A stretch of 6,026 nucleotides of DNA, from assembly GCA_013362385.1 (NCBI GenBank), contig JABFWC010000303.1:1-6026 (forward strand), read 5' to 3'. The position numbers and the translations under genes were made by a program. Below the pieces are notes generated by a model. That model saw nothing but the letters and a program-made list of their open reading frames with translations, searched no databases and was not told the DNA's origin. The DNA comes from Pseudarthrobacter sp. (GTDB lineage Bacteria; Actinomycetota; Actinomycetes; Actinomycetales; Micrococcaceae). Shown here piece after piece: positions 1-6,026 of the stretch (within the stretch, counting starts at the first letter, position 1; each line of letters starts with the position of its first letter).

Positions 1-33
1 ATCATTTCGGTGAGTAGCTCTCTCCCGTCCTTG

Positions 34-1716
34 TTAGTGGGCGCGCTGGACGCGCTGCTCGTCCCAGACCGGCTCCGCGGATTCGTACACCTTCCCGTCG
101 GACCCGAACACCAGGAAACGGTCGAAGGTGCGGGCGAACCAGCGGTCGTGGGTAACGGCCAGGACGGTGCCCTCGAAGTGGTCGATGGCCCGTTCCAGTG
201 CCTCGGCGGAGTGCAGGTCCAGGTTGTCCGTGGGTTCGTCGAGCAGCAGCAGCGTGGCGCCGCTGAGCTGCAGGAGCAGGATCTGGAACCGCGCCTGCTG
301 GCCGCCGGAGAGCGATTCATACTTCTGTTCCGACTGGCCCGCCAGACCGTAGCTATCGAGGGCTCCTGCGGCCGCCTCGCGGCCCAGCCCCGACCGGTGT
401 TCATCGCCGCGGTGCAGGATTTCGAGCAGGGTCTTGCCGAGGAGGTCCGGGCGGACGTGGGTCTGGGCGAAGAACCCGGGCCGGATGCGTGCCCCGAGCT
501 TCACCGTGCCCTCGTGCGGCACCTCCGCTATCTCCACATCCGAGACGGGCAGGTGCTCACGTTCCGGATCGGTGCCGCCGGTGGCGAGCAGGCGCAGGAA
601 GTGTGATTTCCCGGAGCCGTTGGACCCCAGGACACCCACCCTGTCGCCGAACCAGATTTCGGTGGAAAACGGCTTCATCAGGCCGGTCAGTTCCAGCTGT
701 TCGGCCACGATGGCGCGCTTGGCGGTCCGGCCGCCCTTGAGCCGCATCTGCACGTTCTGCTCGATGGGAAGTGCCTCCGGCGGCCCGGCCTCGAGGAACT
801 TTGCCAGGCGGGTCTGGGCGGCGTGATACCGGTTGGCCATGTCCGAGCGGAATGCGGCCTTGTTCTTATACATGTTGACGAGTTCCTTGAGCTTGATGTG
901 CTCCTCGTCCCAGCGCTTGCGCAGCTCCTCGAAGCGCGCGTTCCGGTCCGCCCGCGCCTCCACATAGGAAGCGAAACCGCCGCCGTGGATCCAAGCAGCG
1001 GCGCCGTTGATCCCGGGCTCGAGGGTCACGATCCGCCCCGCCGCGTTGTTCAACAGTTCCCGGTCGTGGCTGATGAAGAAGACCGTCTTGCGCGACTCAT
1101 TCAGCTTCTCCTCAAGCCAGCGCTTGCCCGGGACGTCAAGGTAGTTGTCCGGTTCGTCCAGCAGCAGGAGGTCGTCGGGGCCGGCGAACAGTGCCTCAAG
1201 CACCAGCCGCTTCTGCTCGCCGCCGGAAAGGCTCGACGCCGGACGGTGCTGCGCGCGGTCGAAGGGCAGTCCCAGCGCTGCCATGCAGACCTCGTCCCAG
1301 ACGGTCTCGACGTCATAGCCCCCGGCATCGCCCCAGTCCACGATGGCCTGGGCGTACCGCATCTGGGTGGGCTCGTCGTCGTGCTCCATCATGGCCAGCT
1401 CGGCATCGTCCACCTCACGCGCAGCGGCTGCGAGGGCCGGGGGAGCGGCGGAGACCAGGAGGTCGCGCACGGTCGATCCGTCCCGGACCTGTCCCACGAA
1501 CTGGCGCATGATACCCATGTTCCCGGAGCGGCCCACCACGCCCTCATCGGGCTCCAGGTCCCCGGCGATGATGCGGAACAACGTGGTCTTGCCGGTGCCG
1601 TTGGGCCCGATCAGCGCTGTTTTGGTGCCGTCCGGGACCTTGAAGGTCACCCCGTTGAGCAGTTGGGTGCCGTCGGAGAGGAAGTAGTCTATGCCGGAAA
1701 CGTCAATATGGGCCAC
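34..1716 (-). CDS. ABC-F family ATPase (ribosome-associated, two ABC domains)
   Basis: A soluble protein of 560 residues with two ABC ATPase domains and no membrane segments, which is the ABC-F arrangement. Family members bind the ribosomal E site and act on translation or protect against antibiotics; they are not transporters. Domain 1 has Walker A GPNGTGKT (37-44), signature LSGGE (163-167), Walker B LLLLDEPDNYLD (183-194) and switch His in SHD (216-218). Domain 2 has GSNGSGKS (364-371), LSGGQ (469-473), LLLLDEPTDNLD (489-500) and THD (522-524). Both catalytic Glu residues are present, so both sites look active. A charged helical linker (about 253-312) joins the domains, with a short turn near 281-292. 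There is no EttA-like arm insertion in domain 1 and no C-terminal coiled coil. The start is GTG at 1716, chosen for its strong Shine-Dalgarno; the stop is TAA. It lies 25 bases after the PBP gene, so cotranscription is likely. The family is certain; a role in drug resistance versus general translation is not resolved. Confidence 0.95.
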   Translation of the reverse strand: MAHIDVSGIDYFLSDGTQLLNGVTFKVPDGTKTALIGPNGTGKTTLFRIIAGDLEPDEGVVGRSGNMGIMRQFVGQVRDGSTVRDLLVSAAPPALAAAAREVDDAELAMMEHDDEPTQMRYAQAIVDWGDAGGYDVETVWDEVCMAALGLPFDRAQHRPASSLSGGEQKRLVLEALFAGPDDLLLLDEPDNYLDVPGKRWLEEKLNESRKTVFFISHDRELLNNAAGRIVTLEPGINGAAAWIHGGGFASYVEARADRNARFEELRKRWDEEHIKLKELVNMYKNKAAFRSDMANRYHAAQTRLAKFLEAGPPEALPIEQNVQMRLKGGRTAKRAIVAEQLELTGLMKPFSTEIWFGDRVGVLGSNGSGKSHFLRLLATGGTDPEREHLPVSDVEIAEVPHEGTVKLGARIRPGFFAQTHVRPDLLGKTLLEILHRGDEHRSGLGREAAAGALDSYGLAGQSEQKYESLSGGQQARFQILLLQLSGATLLLLDEPTDNLDLHSAEALERAIDHFEGTVLAVTHDRWFARTFDRFLVFGSDGKVYESAEPVWDEQRVQRAH

Positions 1717-1725
1717 GCCGTCAAT

Positions 1726-1731
1726 CCTCCC
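1726..1731 (-). promoter_or_regulatory. Shine-Dalgarno for the ABC-F gene
   Basis: GGGAGG on the minus strand lies 9 bases before the GTG at 1716. It is the strongest ribosome binding site in the window and decides this GTG as the start. The ATG at 1733-1731 overlaps the site itself and reads a different frame, so it is not the start. Confidence 0.8.
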
Positions 1732-1741
1732 ATGCCAGCTC

Positions 1742-3742
1742 CTAGCCCGCGGCGGTGAGGAACTGCTTCAGCAGCGGCCCGGACGTGGTGGCGCCCAGCC
1801 CGCCGTCCTCCACGAACACGGCCACGGCCAGATCGCCGTGGACCGCCACGATCCAGGCGTGGGTCTTGGGCGGATTCCCGGTGCCGAATTCGGCGGTCCC
1901 GGTCTTGGCACCCACGGGTTCGCCCGGCACGCTGGCGAGGAACCCGGCATGCCCGGACGTGACCACCGCGCGCATCATGTCCCCCAGGTTCCTCGCCTCG
2001 GCTGCCGTAATCGGCTTGTCCGATGCCGTGGTGGGCGCTTCCGCGGTCGCCGTGGCTGACGCTTCGGCGGCAGGTGCGGTGGCAGGTGCCGTGGATCCTG
2101 CCGTCGTTCCGGCGGCCGGAGCACCGGCGTCGGGATTCAACACCAGCTGGGCCGAGACCGGGGCGCCCTTGGCGACGGAGCCGGCCATGATGGCGGCGGC
2201 CAGCGGGGAGAGCAGCACCTTGCCCTGGCCGATCATGGATGCGGCATGTTCCGTGCCCCCGGCCTGGCCGGGGACGGAGCCGAGGAAGGCCTCGGCACCG
2301 AGCTTCGGCGCTTCGACGGCCACGCCCATGGAGGACGCGGCGGCCTCCAGCTGCGCCTGCGATACGGCGTCGCGCTGGGAGATGAAGGCGGTGTTGCAGG
2401 AGTGCGCGAAGGCGTCCCGCAGGGTGACCGCCCCCAGGGACGTTTCCGGGTAGCCCTCGGAGTTCTTGAAGGTGCGCCCGTCCACGGTCAGCGTGGGGGT
2501 GCACTGGACGGTGGAGTCCGGCGTCATCCCGTTGCGGAACATGGCAAGCGAATCAACCATCTTGAAGATGGAGCCGGGTGCATACTGCCCCAGCATGGCG
2601 GTGTTGTACCCGTTGCTGCCCGGCCCGGAAGCGGCGGCCAGGACAGCGCCGCTGGAGGGGCGGAGGGCCACAATGGCCGACGCCGGTCCCACGCCTTCGA
2701 GGGTGCTTTCGGCCAGTGCCTGGAGCCGGGGGTCCAGGGTGGTCTTCAGCGGCGTGCCGGGCTTGGGTGCCACTTCAAAAAGGACCCGCCGGGGGTCCGT
2801 TGCCGAGGACTGGATCTGTTCCCGGGTCAGGTCCGCCCGCTGGGCCCGGATGACGACGGCGTCCGTGCCGCGCAGCTGCTTGTCATACTGTTGCTGGAGC
2901 CCGCCGACGCCGGCGACGTCACCAGGGGCCAGGCTACCTCCGGACGCTTCGATCTGTTCTGCGGTGGCTTCCCCCACGGAGCCGAGGACGGCGCGCGCGA
3001 ACGTCCTGGTGGGTGCCAGGGGAATGGAGGCCGGGATGGCCCGGGCACCGGGAATTGCCTGGATCTGCTCATTGGTGATGGTCCGGCCCTCCTCGCGAAG
3101 GGTAATGGCCGACACAAAGGCCTGCGCCCCGGCGGCCTTGACCTGCTGGACGTAGCCCGCCGGGTCCACGCCTACCAGTGCGGCCAGCTTTCCGGCCGAA
3201 TCTGCAGGGTCTGCCGTGCCGAGCTGGGGCTTGTCGATCCCGACATTCACTACGGGACGGTAGGTCACCAGTTGCGCGTCATTTGCACCCAGGATGTCGG
3301 CGCGCTGCGGAGACTGGGAGCCTTTGGTGACGATCTCGCTGTCGGCAAGGCCGGGGACCAGGATGGCGGGATCCCAGAGCGCCCGCCATTTGTCACCCGA
3401 CTTCTTGAACTTCGCGGAGACCGTGTACTTCCACTCCGCCTCGCCGAACTTCCAGGTGTAGGCAAGGGGCGCGGACGCGTTGTCGCCGTCGAAGGAGAGG
3501 CCACCCGCCTGTACTGCCGGCTTCTGCGGGTCGAGGGATGCGAACACCGTGTGCAACTGCTCGTTGGCCGCGGCGGCGTCCTTGCCGTCGAAGGCGACCG
3601 ACCCGACGTCCAGCGCCGAGACGGCAGTGGCCAGCTGTTGTGCCGCTGCTTCCGCCCCGGACTTTCCGTCATCACAGGACACCAGGGTGGTCCCCACAAT
3701 GAGCACGGCTAAGGCAAGCGAAAGTTTTGTTGTTTTCCCCAT
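1742..3742 (-). CDS. Penicillin-binding lipoprotein, class B transpeptidase with MecA-like N-terminal domain
   Basis: A predicted peptidoglycan D,D-transpeptidase of 666 residues, attached to the outer face of the membrane. The N-terminus is a lipoprotein signal: Lys at 3 and 6, a hydrophobic core (about 8-20) and lipobox LVSC with the lipidated Cys at 23. Residues about 27-140 match the NTF2-like MecA_N domain, including the Trp-rich stretch YTWKFGEAEWKYT (95-107) and KWRALWDPAILVPGL (118-132). A dimerisation/linker domain follows (about 145-315), with GLQQQYDKQLRG (281-292). The transpeptidase domain (about 350-665) has SIFK (catalytic Ser391, Lys394), SCN (448-450) and KTGT (613-616), all intact, plus IGQGKVLLSPL (504-514). 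A Thr/Ala/Pro-rich insert occupies about 538-575. The architecture resembles staphylococcal PBP2a and mycobacterial PBP-lipo (Rv2864c type). ATG start at 3742 with GGGGGA 10 bases upstream; stop TAG. It sits between the oxidoreductase and ABC-F genes with 25-base gaps on each side. Low beta-lactam affinity is a family possibility, not shown here. Confidence 0.95.
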   Translation of the reverse strand: MGKTTKLSLALAVLIVGTTLVSCDDGKSGAEAAAQQLATAVSALDVGSVAFDGKDAAAANEQLHTVFASLDPQKPAVQAGGLSFDGDNASAPLAYTWKFGEAEWKYTVSAKFKKSGDKWRALWDPAILVPGLADSEIVTKGSQSPQRADILGANDAQLVTYRPVVNVGIDKPQLGTADPADSAGKLAALVGVDPAGYVQQVKAAGAQAFVSAITLREEGRTITNEQIQAIPGARAIPASIPLAPTRTFARAVLGSVGEATAEQIEASGGSLAPGDVAGVGGLQQQYDKQLRGTDAVVIRAQRADLTREQIQSSATDPRRVLFEVAPKPGTPLKTTLDPRLQALAESTLEGVGPASAIVALRPSSGAVLAAASGPGSNGYNTAMLGQYAPGSIFKMVDSLAMFRNGMTPDSTVQCTPTLTVDGRTFKNSEGYPETSLGAVTLRDAFAHSCNTAFISQRDAVSQAQLEAAASSMGVAVEAPKLGAEAFLGSVPGQAGGTEHAASMIGQGKVLLSPLAAAIMAGSVAKGAPVSAQLVLNPDAGAPAAGTTAGSTAPATAPAAEASATATAEAPTTASDKPITAAEARNLGDMMRAVVTSGHAGFLASVPGEPVGAKTGTAEFGTGNPPKTHAWIVAVHGDLAVAVFVEDGGLGATTSGPLLKQFLTAAG
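2018..2131 (-). other. Low-complexity Thr/Ala/Pro-rich insert within the PBP transpeptidase domain
   Basis: Residues about 538-575 of the PBP are almost entirely Ala, Thr, Pro, Ser, Gly and Glu, while the flanking sequence is normal transpeptidase fold (SPLAAAIMAGS before, ARNLGDMMRAVVTSG after). It lies between the SCN and KTGT motifs and lengthens that interval to about 163 residues, against about 133 in PBP2a as I recall it. It is probably a disordered surface loop outside the membrane. The reading frame is intact across it, so it is not a frameshift artefact. Confidence 0.7.
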
Positions 3743-3743
3743 C

Positions 3744-3763
3744 GCGCCATTATCCCCCGGCGC
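3744..3763 (-). promoter_or_regulatory. Possible hairpin with the PBP Shine-Dalgarno in its loop
   Basis: On the minus strand GCGCC (3763-3759) can pair with GGCGC (3748-3744), giving a 5-bp all-GC stem around a 10-base loop, GGGGGATAAT. The loop holds the only Shine-Dalgarno-like run (GGGGGA, 3758-3753) for the PBP start at 3742, and the stem ends one base before the ATG. A 5-bp stem is common by chance in DNA this GC-rich, so a regulatory role is a guess. The same loop contains GATAAT (3754-3749), which resembles a -10 hexamer, but no good -35 is seen at 16-18 bases upstream. Confidence 0.3.
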
Positions 3764-3767
3764 ATGG

Positions 3768-5210
3768 TCACCGGATGCCCAGGTCCGGAACCGGCAGCCT
3801 GAACATGTCCTTCAGGGCGTACTTGGCGGCGTGCATCCCGGGCATGCCGGTGACCCCGGGGCCGGGCGGGGTGGACGAAGAACACAGGTACACGCCCAGC
3901 AGCGGTGTCCGCCACGGCACCGGGGAGATGACCGGTTTTTGGACCAGTCCGCGGACGTCCATGATCCCGGCGCTGAAGTCACCGCCAACGTAGTTCCGGT
4001 TGTATTGGGACAGCTGGGCAGCGGTCATGGAGTGGGATTCCACGATGAGGTCCCGGAAGCCGGGGGCGAACCGTTCCAGCTGTGCCGTGATCCGTCCGGT
4101 CATGTCCTCCGTTGAACCGGCGGGCACGTGGCAGTACGTCCACAGGGTGTGCCTGCCCTCCGGCGCCCGGCTGGAGTCGAAGCGGGACGGCTGCGCCACC
4201 AGCACATATGGCAGTTCCGGGTGGCGTCCGGCACTGACCTCGTTCTCTGAACGCGCCAGTTCGGCCCTGGTCCCGCCGACGTGGACGGTGCCTGCGTCGG
4301 CCAGTCCGCGGGCCTGCCAGGGGACGGGTCCGGACAGGATGAAGTCCACCTTGCACGAGCCGTTGCCGTACCGGAATGCTTCCAGGGCCCGCCGGTAGCG
4401 GGCGGGGAGGGAGTCGTGGGCCATCTGCACCAGCCCGCGGGGGGCAACGTCCAGCAGGGTGGCCCGGGTGGCGGGCAGTTGCTCCAGGCGGTCGATTGGG
4501 GTGTCGGTGTGGATAGTCCCTCCGTGGGCACGGATGTCGTCCGCAAGGGCCGCAGCGATGGTGGCGGAGCCGCCGCGGGGGATGGGCCAGCCTGTGGCGT
4601 GTCCCAGGGCACCGAGCATGAGCCCGGCACCGGATGCGGCAAGGGACGGCAGGCGGGAGATGGCGTGCGCGGCCACGCCGCTGAGCAGTGCCGGGGCCAA
4701 CTGTTCGCGGAACCTGGCGTTCCACAGGCCGGACCCTTGCTCCAGGGTCCGCAGCCCATACTCCAGGGCCACCAGCGGGTTGCGGGGGATGCGCAGGAGC
4801 TGGTTCTGGGTGAAGTCCATGACGTCGTCGATGTTCCGGACGAGCGGTTCCATGAGCCGCCGGTAGGCCGGCCCGTCGCGGCCCAGTTCCATCACCGTCC
4901 GGTCCAGCGATTTGTAGGCCAGCGCGGCGCGACCGTCGTCCAGGGGCGACCCGAACGACAGCTCCGGGGTCACCAGGTCTATGCGGCGCGGCAGTTCGAA
5001 GGCGCGGAAGAACGGGGAAGCCAAAGCCATGGGATGCACGGCGGAGCAGACGTCGTGGAAGTGCCCTGGTTGCATCAGCTCTGAGGTCCGCGTCCCGCCG
5101 CCGATGCTCCGCGCGGCTTCGAAGACCTCCACGGACAGCCCGGCCCGTGCCATGACGGCTGCCGCGGCGAGCCCGTTGGGACCGGATCCCACGACGGCGA
5201 CGTCAGGCAT
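3768..5210 (-). CDS. FAD/NAD(P)-dependent oxidoreductase, phytoene-dehydrogenase-related (PYROXD2-like)
   Basis: A predicted cytosolic flavoprotein of 480 residues without signal peptide or membrane helices. The N-terminus is a Rossmann dinucleotide-binding fold: VAVVGSGPNGLAAA (4-17, GxGxxG), then VEVFEAARSIGGGTRT (27-42) with the acidic residue at the end of the second strand and the GG motif typical of FAD amine oxidase/phytoene desaturase relatives. PRGGSATIAAALADDIRAHG (211-230) matches the conserved mid-region of the family. The C-terminal FAD-contact segment is LGVYLCSSSTPPGPGVTGMPG (438-458), followed by a helix starting HAAKYAL. Length fits the family. The substrate cannot be predicted: no other carotenoid genes are in the window and related proteins are largely uncharacterised. 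The start at 5210 is preferred over an in-frame upstream start at 5303, because the added 31 residues lie inside the glycosyltransferase gene, show no fold, and the Rossmann strand begins right after Met at 5210. It overlaps the upstream gene by 8 bases, implying translational coupling. Stop TGA. Confidence 0.9.
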   Translation of the reverse strand: MPDVAVVGSGPNGLAAAAVMARAGLSVEVFEAARSIGGGTRTSELMQPGHFHDVCSAVHPMALASPFFRAFELPRRIDLVTPELSFGSPLDDGRAALAYKSLDRTVMELGRDGPAYRRLMEPLVRNIDDVMDFTQNQLLRIPRNPLVALEYGLRTLEQGSGLWNARFREQLAPALLSGVAAHAISRLPSLAASGAGLMLGALGHATGWPIPRGGSATIAAALADDIRAHGGTIHTDTPIDRLEQLPATRATLLDVAPRGLVQMAHDSLPARYRRALEAFRYGNGSCKVDFILSGPVPWQARGLADAGTVHVGGTRAELARSENEVSAGRHPELPYVLVAQPSRFDSSRAPEGRHTLWTYCHVPAGSTEDMTGRITAQLERFAPGFRDLIVESHSMTAAQLSQYNRNYVGGDFSAGIMDVRGLVQKPVISPVPWRTPLLGVYLCSSSTPPGPGVTGMPGMHAAKYALKDMFRLPVPDLGIR

Positions 5211-6026
5211 TGGAACCGGCCCTTCGGGAAACGTGCAGACGCCCGGGGGCCAGCCGCAAACGGTCGGCCGCGTTGGCGAAGGGTCCGCCGTGCGGGTCGT
5301 CAAGGTGGTGGCGCCGGATGGGATCGTAGGAAGGGTCGTAGATGTCCCACGTCACGCGGGCCATCAGGTAGGCCACCGCGAACATGTGCGCAGCAACAGC
5401 CAGGACGTAGTAGGGCATGTCCAGGTTGTGTTGGGACGAACCGGCGCTGGTCACCTGTCCAAGGTACATCCAGATCGCGGCCCAGTGCAGGCCTTCAATC
5501 CCCTGCCAGATGAGGAAGTCGCGCCACCGCGGCCGCGCCAGGGCGAGCAACGGCACCAGCCAAACCACGTACTGCGGCGAGTAGACCTTGCTGGTCAGGA
5601 TGAAGGCCGCCACGATCAGGAAGGCGAGCTGCGCAAGCCGGGGGCGGCGCGGGGCGGTCAGCGCCACGGCAGTAATGGCTAGGCACGCCGCGGCGAAGCA
5701 CCCGGCGGACAACGCGCTGACTGAACCGGCATCAAGCCGCTGCCACCCCAGCCTGCCGGCCACCAGGTCATAGGCGAACCACGCCGAACTGTACCCGGCG
5801 CCCCGTTCGCCGCTGTACTGGAAGAAGTACGCCCATCCCGCCGGGTTGGCTGCGGCGAATGGCAGGTTGCCCACCAGCCACGCCGCCGCGGCACCCCCGG
5901 CTGTCACCAACACGGCGCGCCACCGGCCGGTGCGGATGGCCAGGAGCAGGATGGCCCCAAGGACCAGGACGGGGTAGAGCTTGGTTGCTGTGCCCAAGCC
6001 GATCAGGATCCCCGCGGGCAGGGGCC
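5203..6026 (-). CDS. GT87/DUF2029-family polytopic glycosyltransferase (C-terminal part; 5' end beyond window)
   Basis: The C-terminal 273 residues of an integral membrane GT-C type glycosyltransferase; the frame stays open to the right edge. Family members use polyprenyl-phosphate sugars, often polyprenyl-phosphomannose, to extend lipid-linked mannans outside the membrane. Recognisable features in the visible part: GLGTATKLYPVLVL (9-22), matching the family's G-x-KLYP motif; YFFQYSGERGAGYSSAW (66-82), a loop conserved in type; and SKVYSPQYVVWLVPL (145-159), the family's hallmark S-Q-W loop. About seven hydrophobic segments are visible (near 17-31, 37-59, 101-122, 132-145, 152-163, 170-189, 204-223), then a charged tail of about 50 residues containing WDIYDPSYDPIR. 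The TTG at 5997 is internal Leu, not a start, because the conserved motif continues upstream of it. In mycobacteria as I recall, a DUF2029 gene (Rv0051) follows ponA1 close to rpsF; whether that context holds here lies outside the window. Stop TGA at 5205-5203 overlaps the next start. Confidence 0.88.
   Translation of the reverse strand, partial: PLPAGILIGLGTATKLYPVLVLGAILLLAIRTGRWRAVLVTAGGAAAAWLVGNLPFAAANPAGWAYFFQYSGERGAGYSSAWFAYDLVAGRLGWQRLDAGSVSALSAGCFAAACLAITAVALTAPRRPRLAQLAFLIVAAFILTSKVYSPQYVVWLVPLLALARPRWRDFLIWQGIEGLHWAAIWMYLGQVTSAGSSQHNLDMPYYVLAVAAHMFAVAYLMARVTWDIYDPSYDPIRRHHLDDPHGGPFANAADRLRLAPGRLHVSRRAGSNA
5220..5225 (-). promoter_or_regulatory. Shine-Dalgarno for the oxidoreductase gene
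   Basis: GAAGGG on the minus strand lies 9 bases before the ATG at 5210, inside the last codons of the glycosyltransferase gene. Together with the Rossmann strand starting at residue 3, it supports the 5210 start over the in-frame candidate at 5303. Confidence 0.6.

Noticed and set aside
1..33. A possible next minus-strand gene starting with ATG at 5-3, with purine-rich GGGAGAG at 26-20, or a terminator after the ABC-F gene.
   Set aside because: Only five bases of any such gene would be visible, the spacing of 14 bases is long, and no stem-loop of useful length followed by a T-run is present. The same bases could equally be the tail of a plus-strand gene.
1689..2504. A 271-codon minus-strand frame overlapping the 3' part of the PBP gene in another frame.
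   Set aside because: Low-complexity His/Arg/Gly-rich translation with no motif. The overlapping PBP frame holds KTGT and SCN and is clearly the real one, and there is no frameshift in it.
2246..3712. A 488-codon open frame on the plus strand opposite the PBP gene, plus similar long plus-strand frames at 823-1758, 4281-5084 and 10-606.
   Set aside because: Each lies fully antisense to a gene with intact family motifs, and its translation is rich in Arg, Gly, Pro and Ala with no recognisable domain. Long antisense frames are expected where GC-rich third positions remove stop codons.
5211..5303. An in-frame upstream start for the oxidoreductase, adding 31 residues.
   Set aside because: The extension lies inside the glycosyltransferase gene and shows no fold. 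The Rossmann strand begins right after the Met at 5210, which has its own Shine-Dalgarno.
5995..5997. TTG as a start codon of the glycosyltransferase.
   Set aside because: The frame is open to the window edge, and the residues before it continue the membrane segment leading into the conserved KLYP motif; the protein would also be much shorter than GT87 members.
1..6026. A mobile island or defence system.
   Set aside because: No integrase, transposase, tRNA, terminal repeats or shift in base composition was seen; all four genes are compact, co-directional and belong to recognisable chromosomal families.

Overview
The window is very GC-rich, has strongly GC-biased third codon positions and holds only protein-coding sequence. 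All four genes read on the minus strand, so transcription runs from high to low coordinates. The protein types point to a high-GC actinobacterium, probably of the Micrococcales (Arthrobacter or a relative). They are a GT87-type polytopic mannosyltransferase-like protein, a lipoprotein class B penicillin-binding protein with a MecA-type N-terminal domain, and an ABC-F protein whose variant Walker B motifs I recall from actinobacterial relatives. The genus is inferred from recalled family features, not from a marker gene.

Layout in the direction of transcription: (1) 6026-5203, the C-terminal part of a GT87/DUF2029-family membrane glycosyltransferase, whose N-terminus lies beyond the right edge; (2) 5210-3768, an FAD/NAD(P)-dependent oxidoreductase of the phytoene-dehydrogenase-related type, overlapping the glycosyltransferase by 8 bases; (3) 3742-1742, a 666-residue penicillin-binding lipoprotein with all three transpeptidase motifs intact; (4) 1716-34, a 560-residue ABC-F ATPase. 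Both intergenic gaps are 25 bases and each carries a Shine-Dalgarno-like sequence. The group therefore looks like one transcription unit, or at least a tightly packed directon. The last 33 bases at the left edge hold no gene I can support.

The first and third genes belong to the cell envelope: a GT-C type glycosyltransferase for lipid-linked glycans, and a peptidoglycan transpeptidase anchored outside the membrane. The oxidoreductase has no assignable substrate. The ABC-F protein acts on the ribosome by family membership. A beta-lactam-insensitive-type PBP beside an ABC-F gene invites a resistance reading, but the ABC-F interdomain loop is short and the gene looks like a core actinobacterial type, so a housekeeping role is at least as likely. 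I found no RNA gene, mobile element, CRISPR array or defence system, and no clear novel system. The points most worth a second look are a Thr/Ala/Pro-rich insert inside the transpeptidase domain, the variant ABC-F motifs, and the PBP start region, where a Shine-Dalgarno in a possible hairpin loop overlaps a -10-like hexamer.
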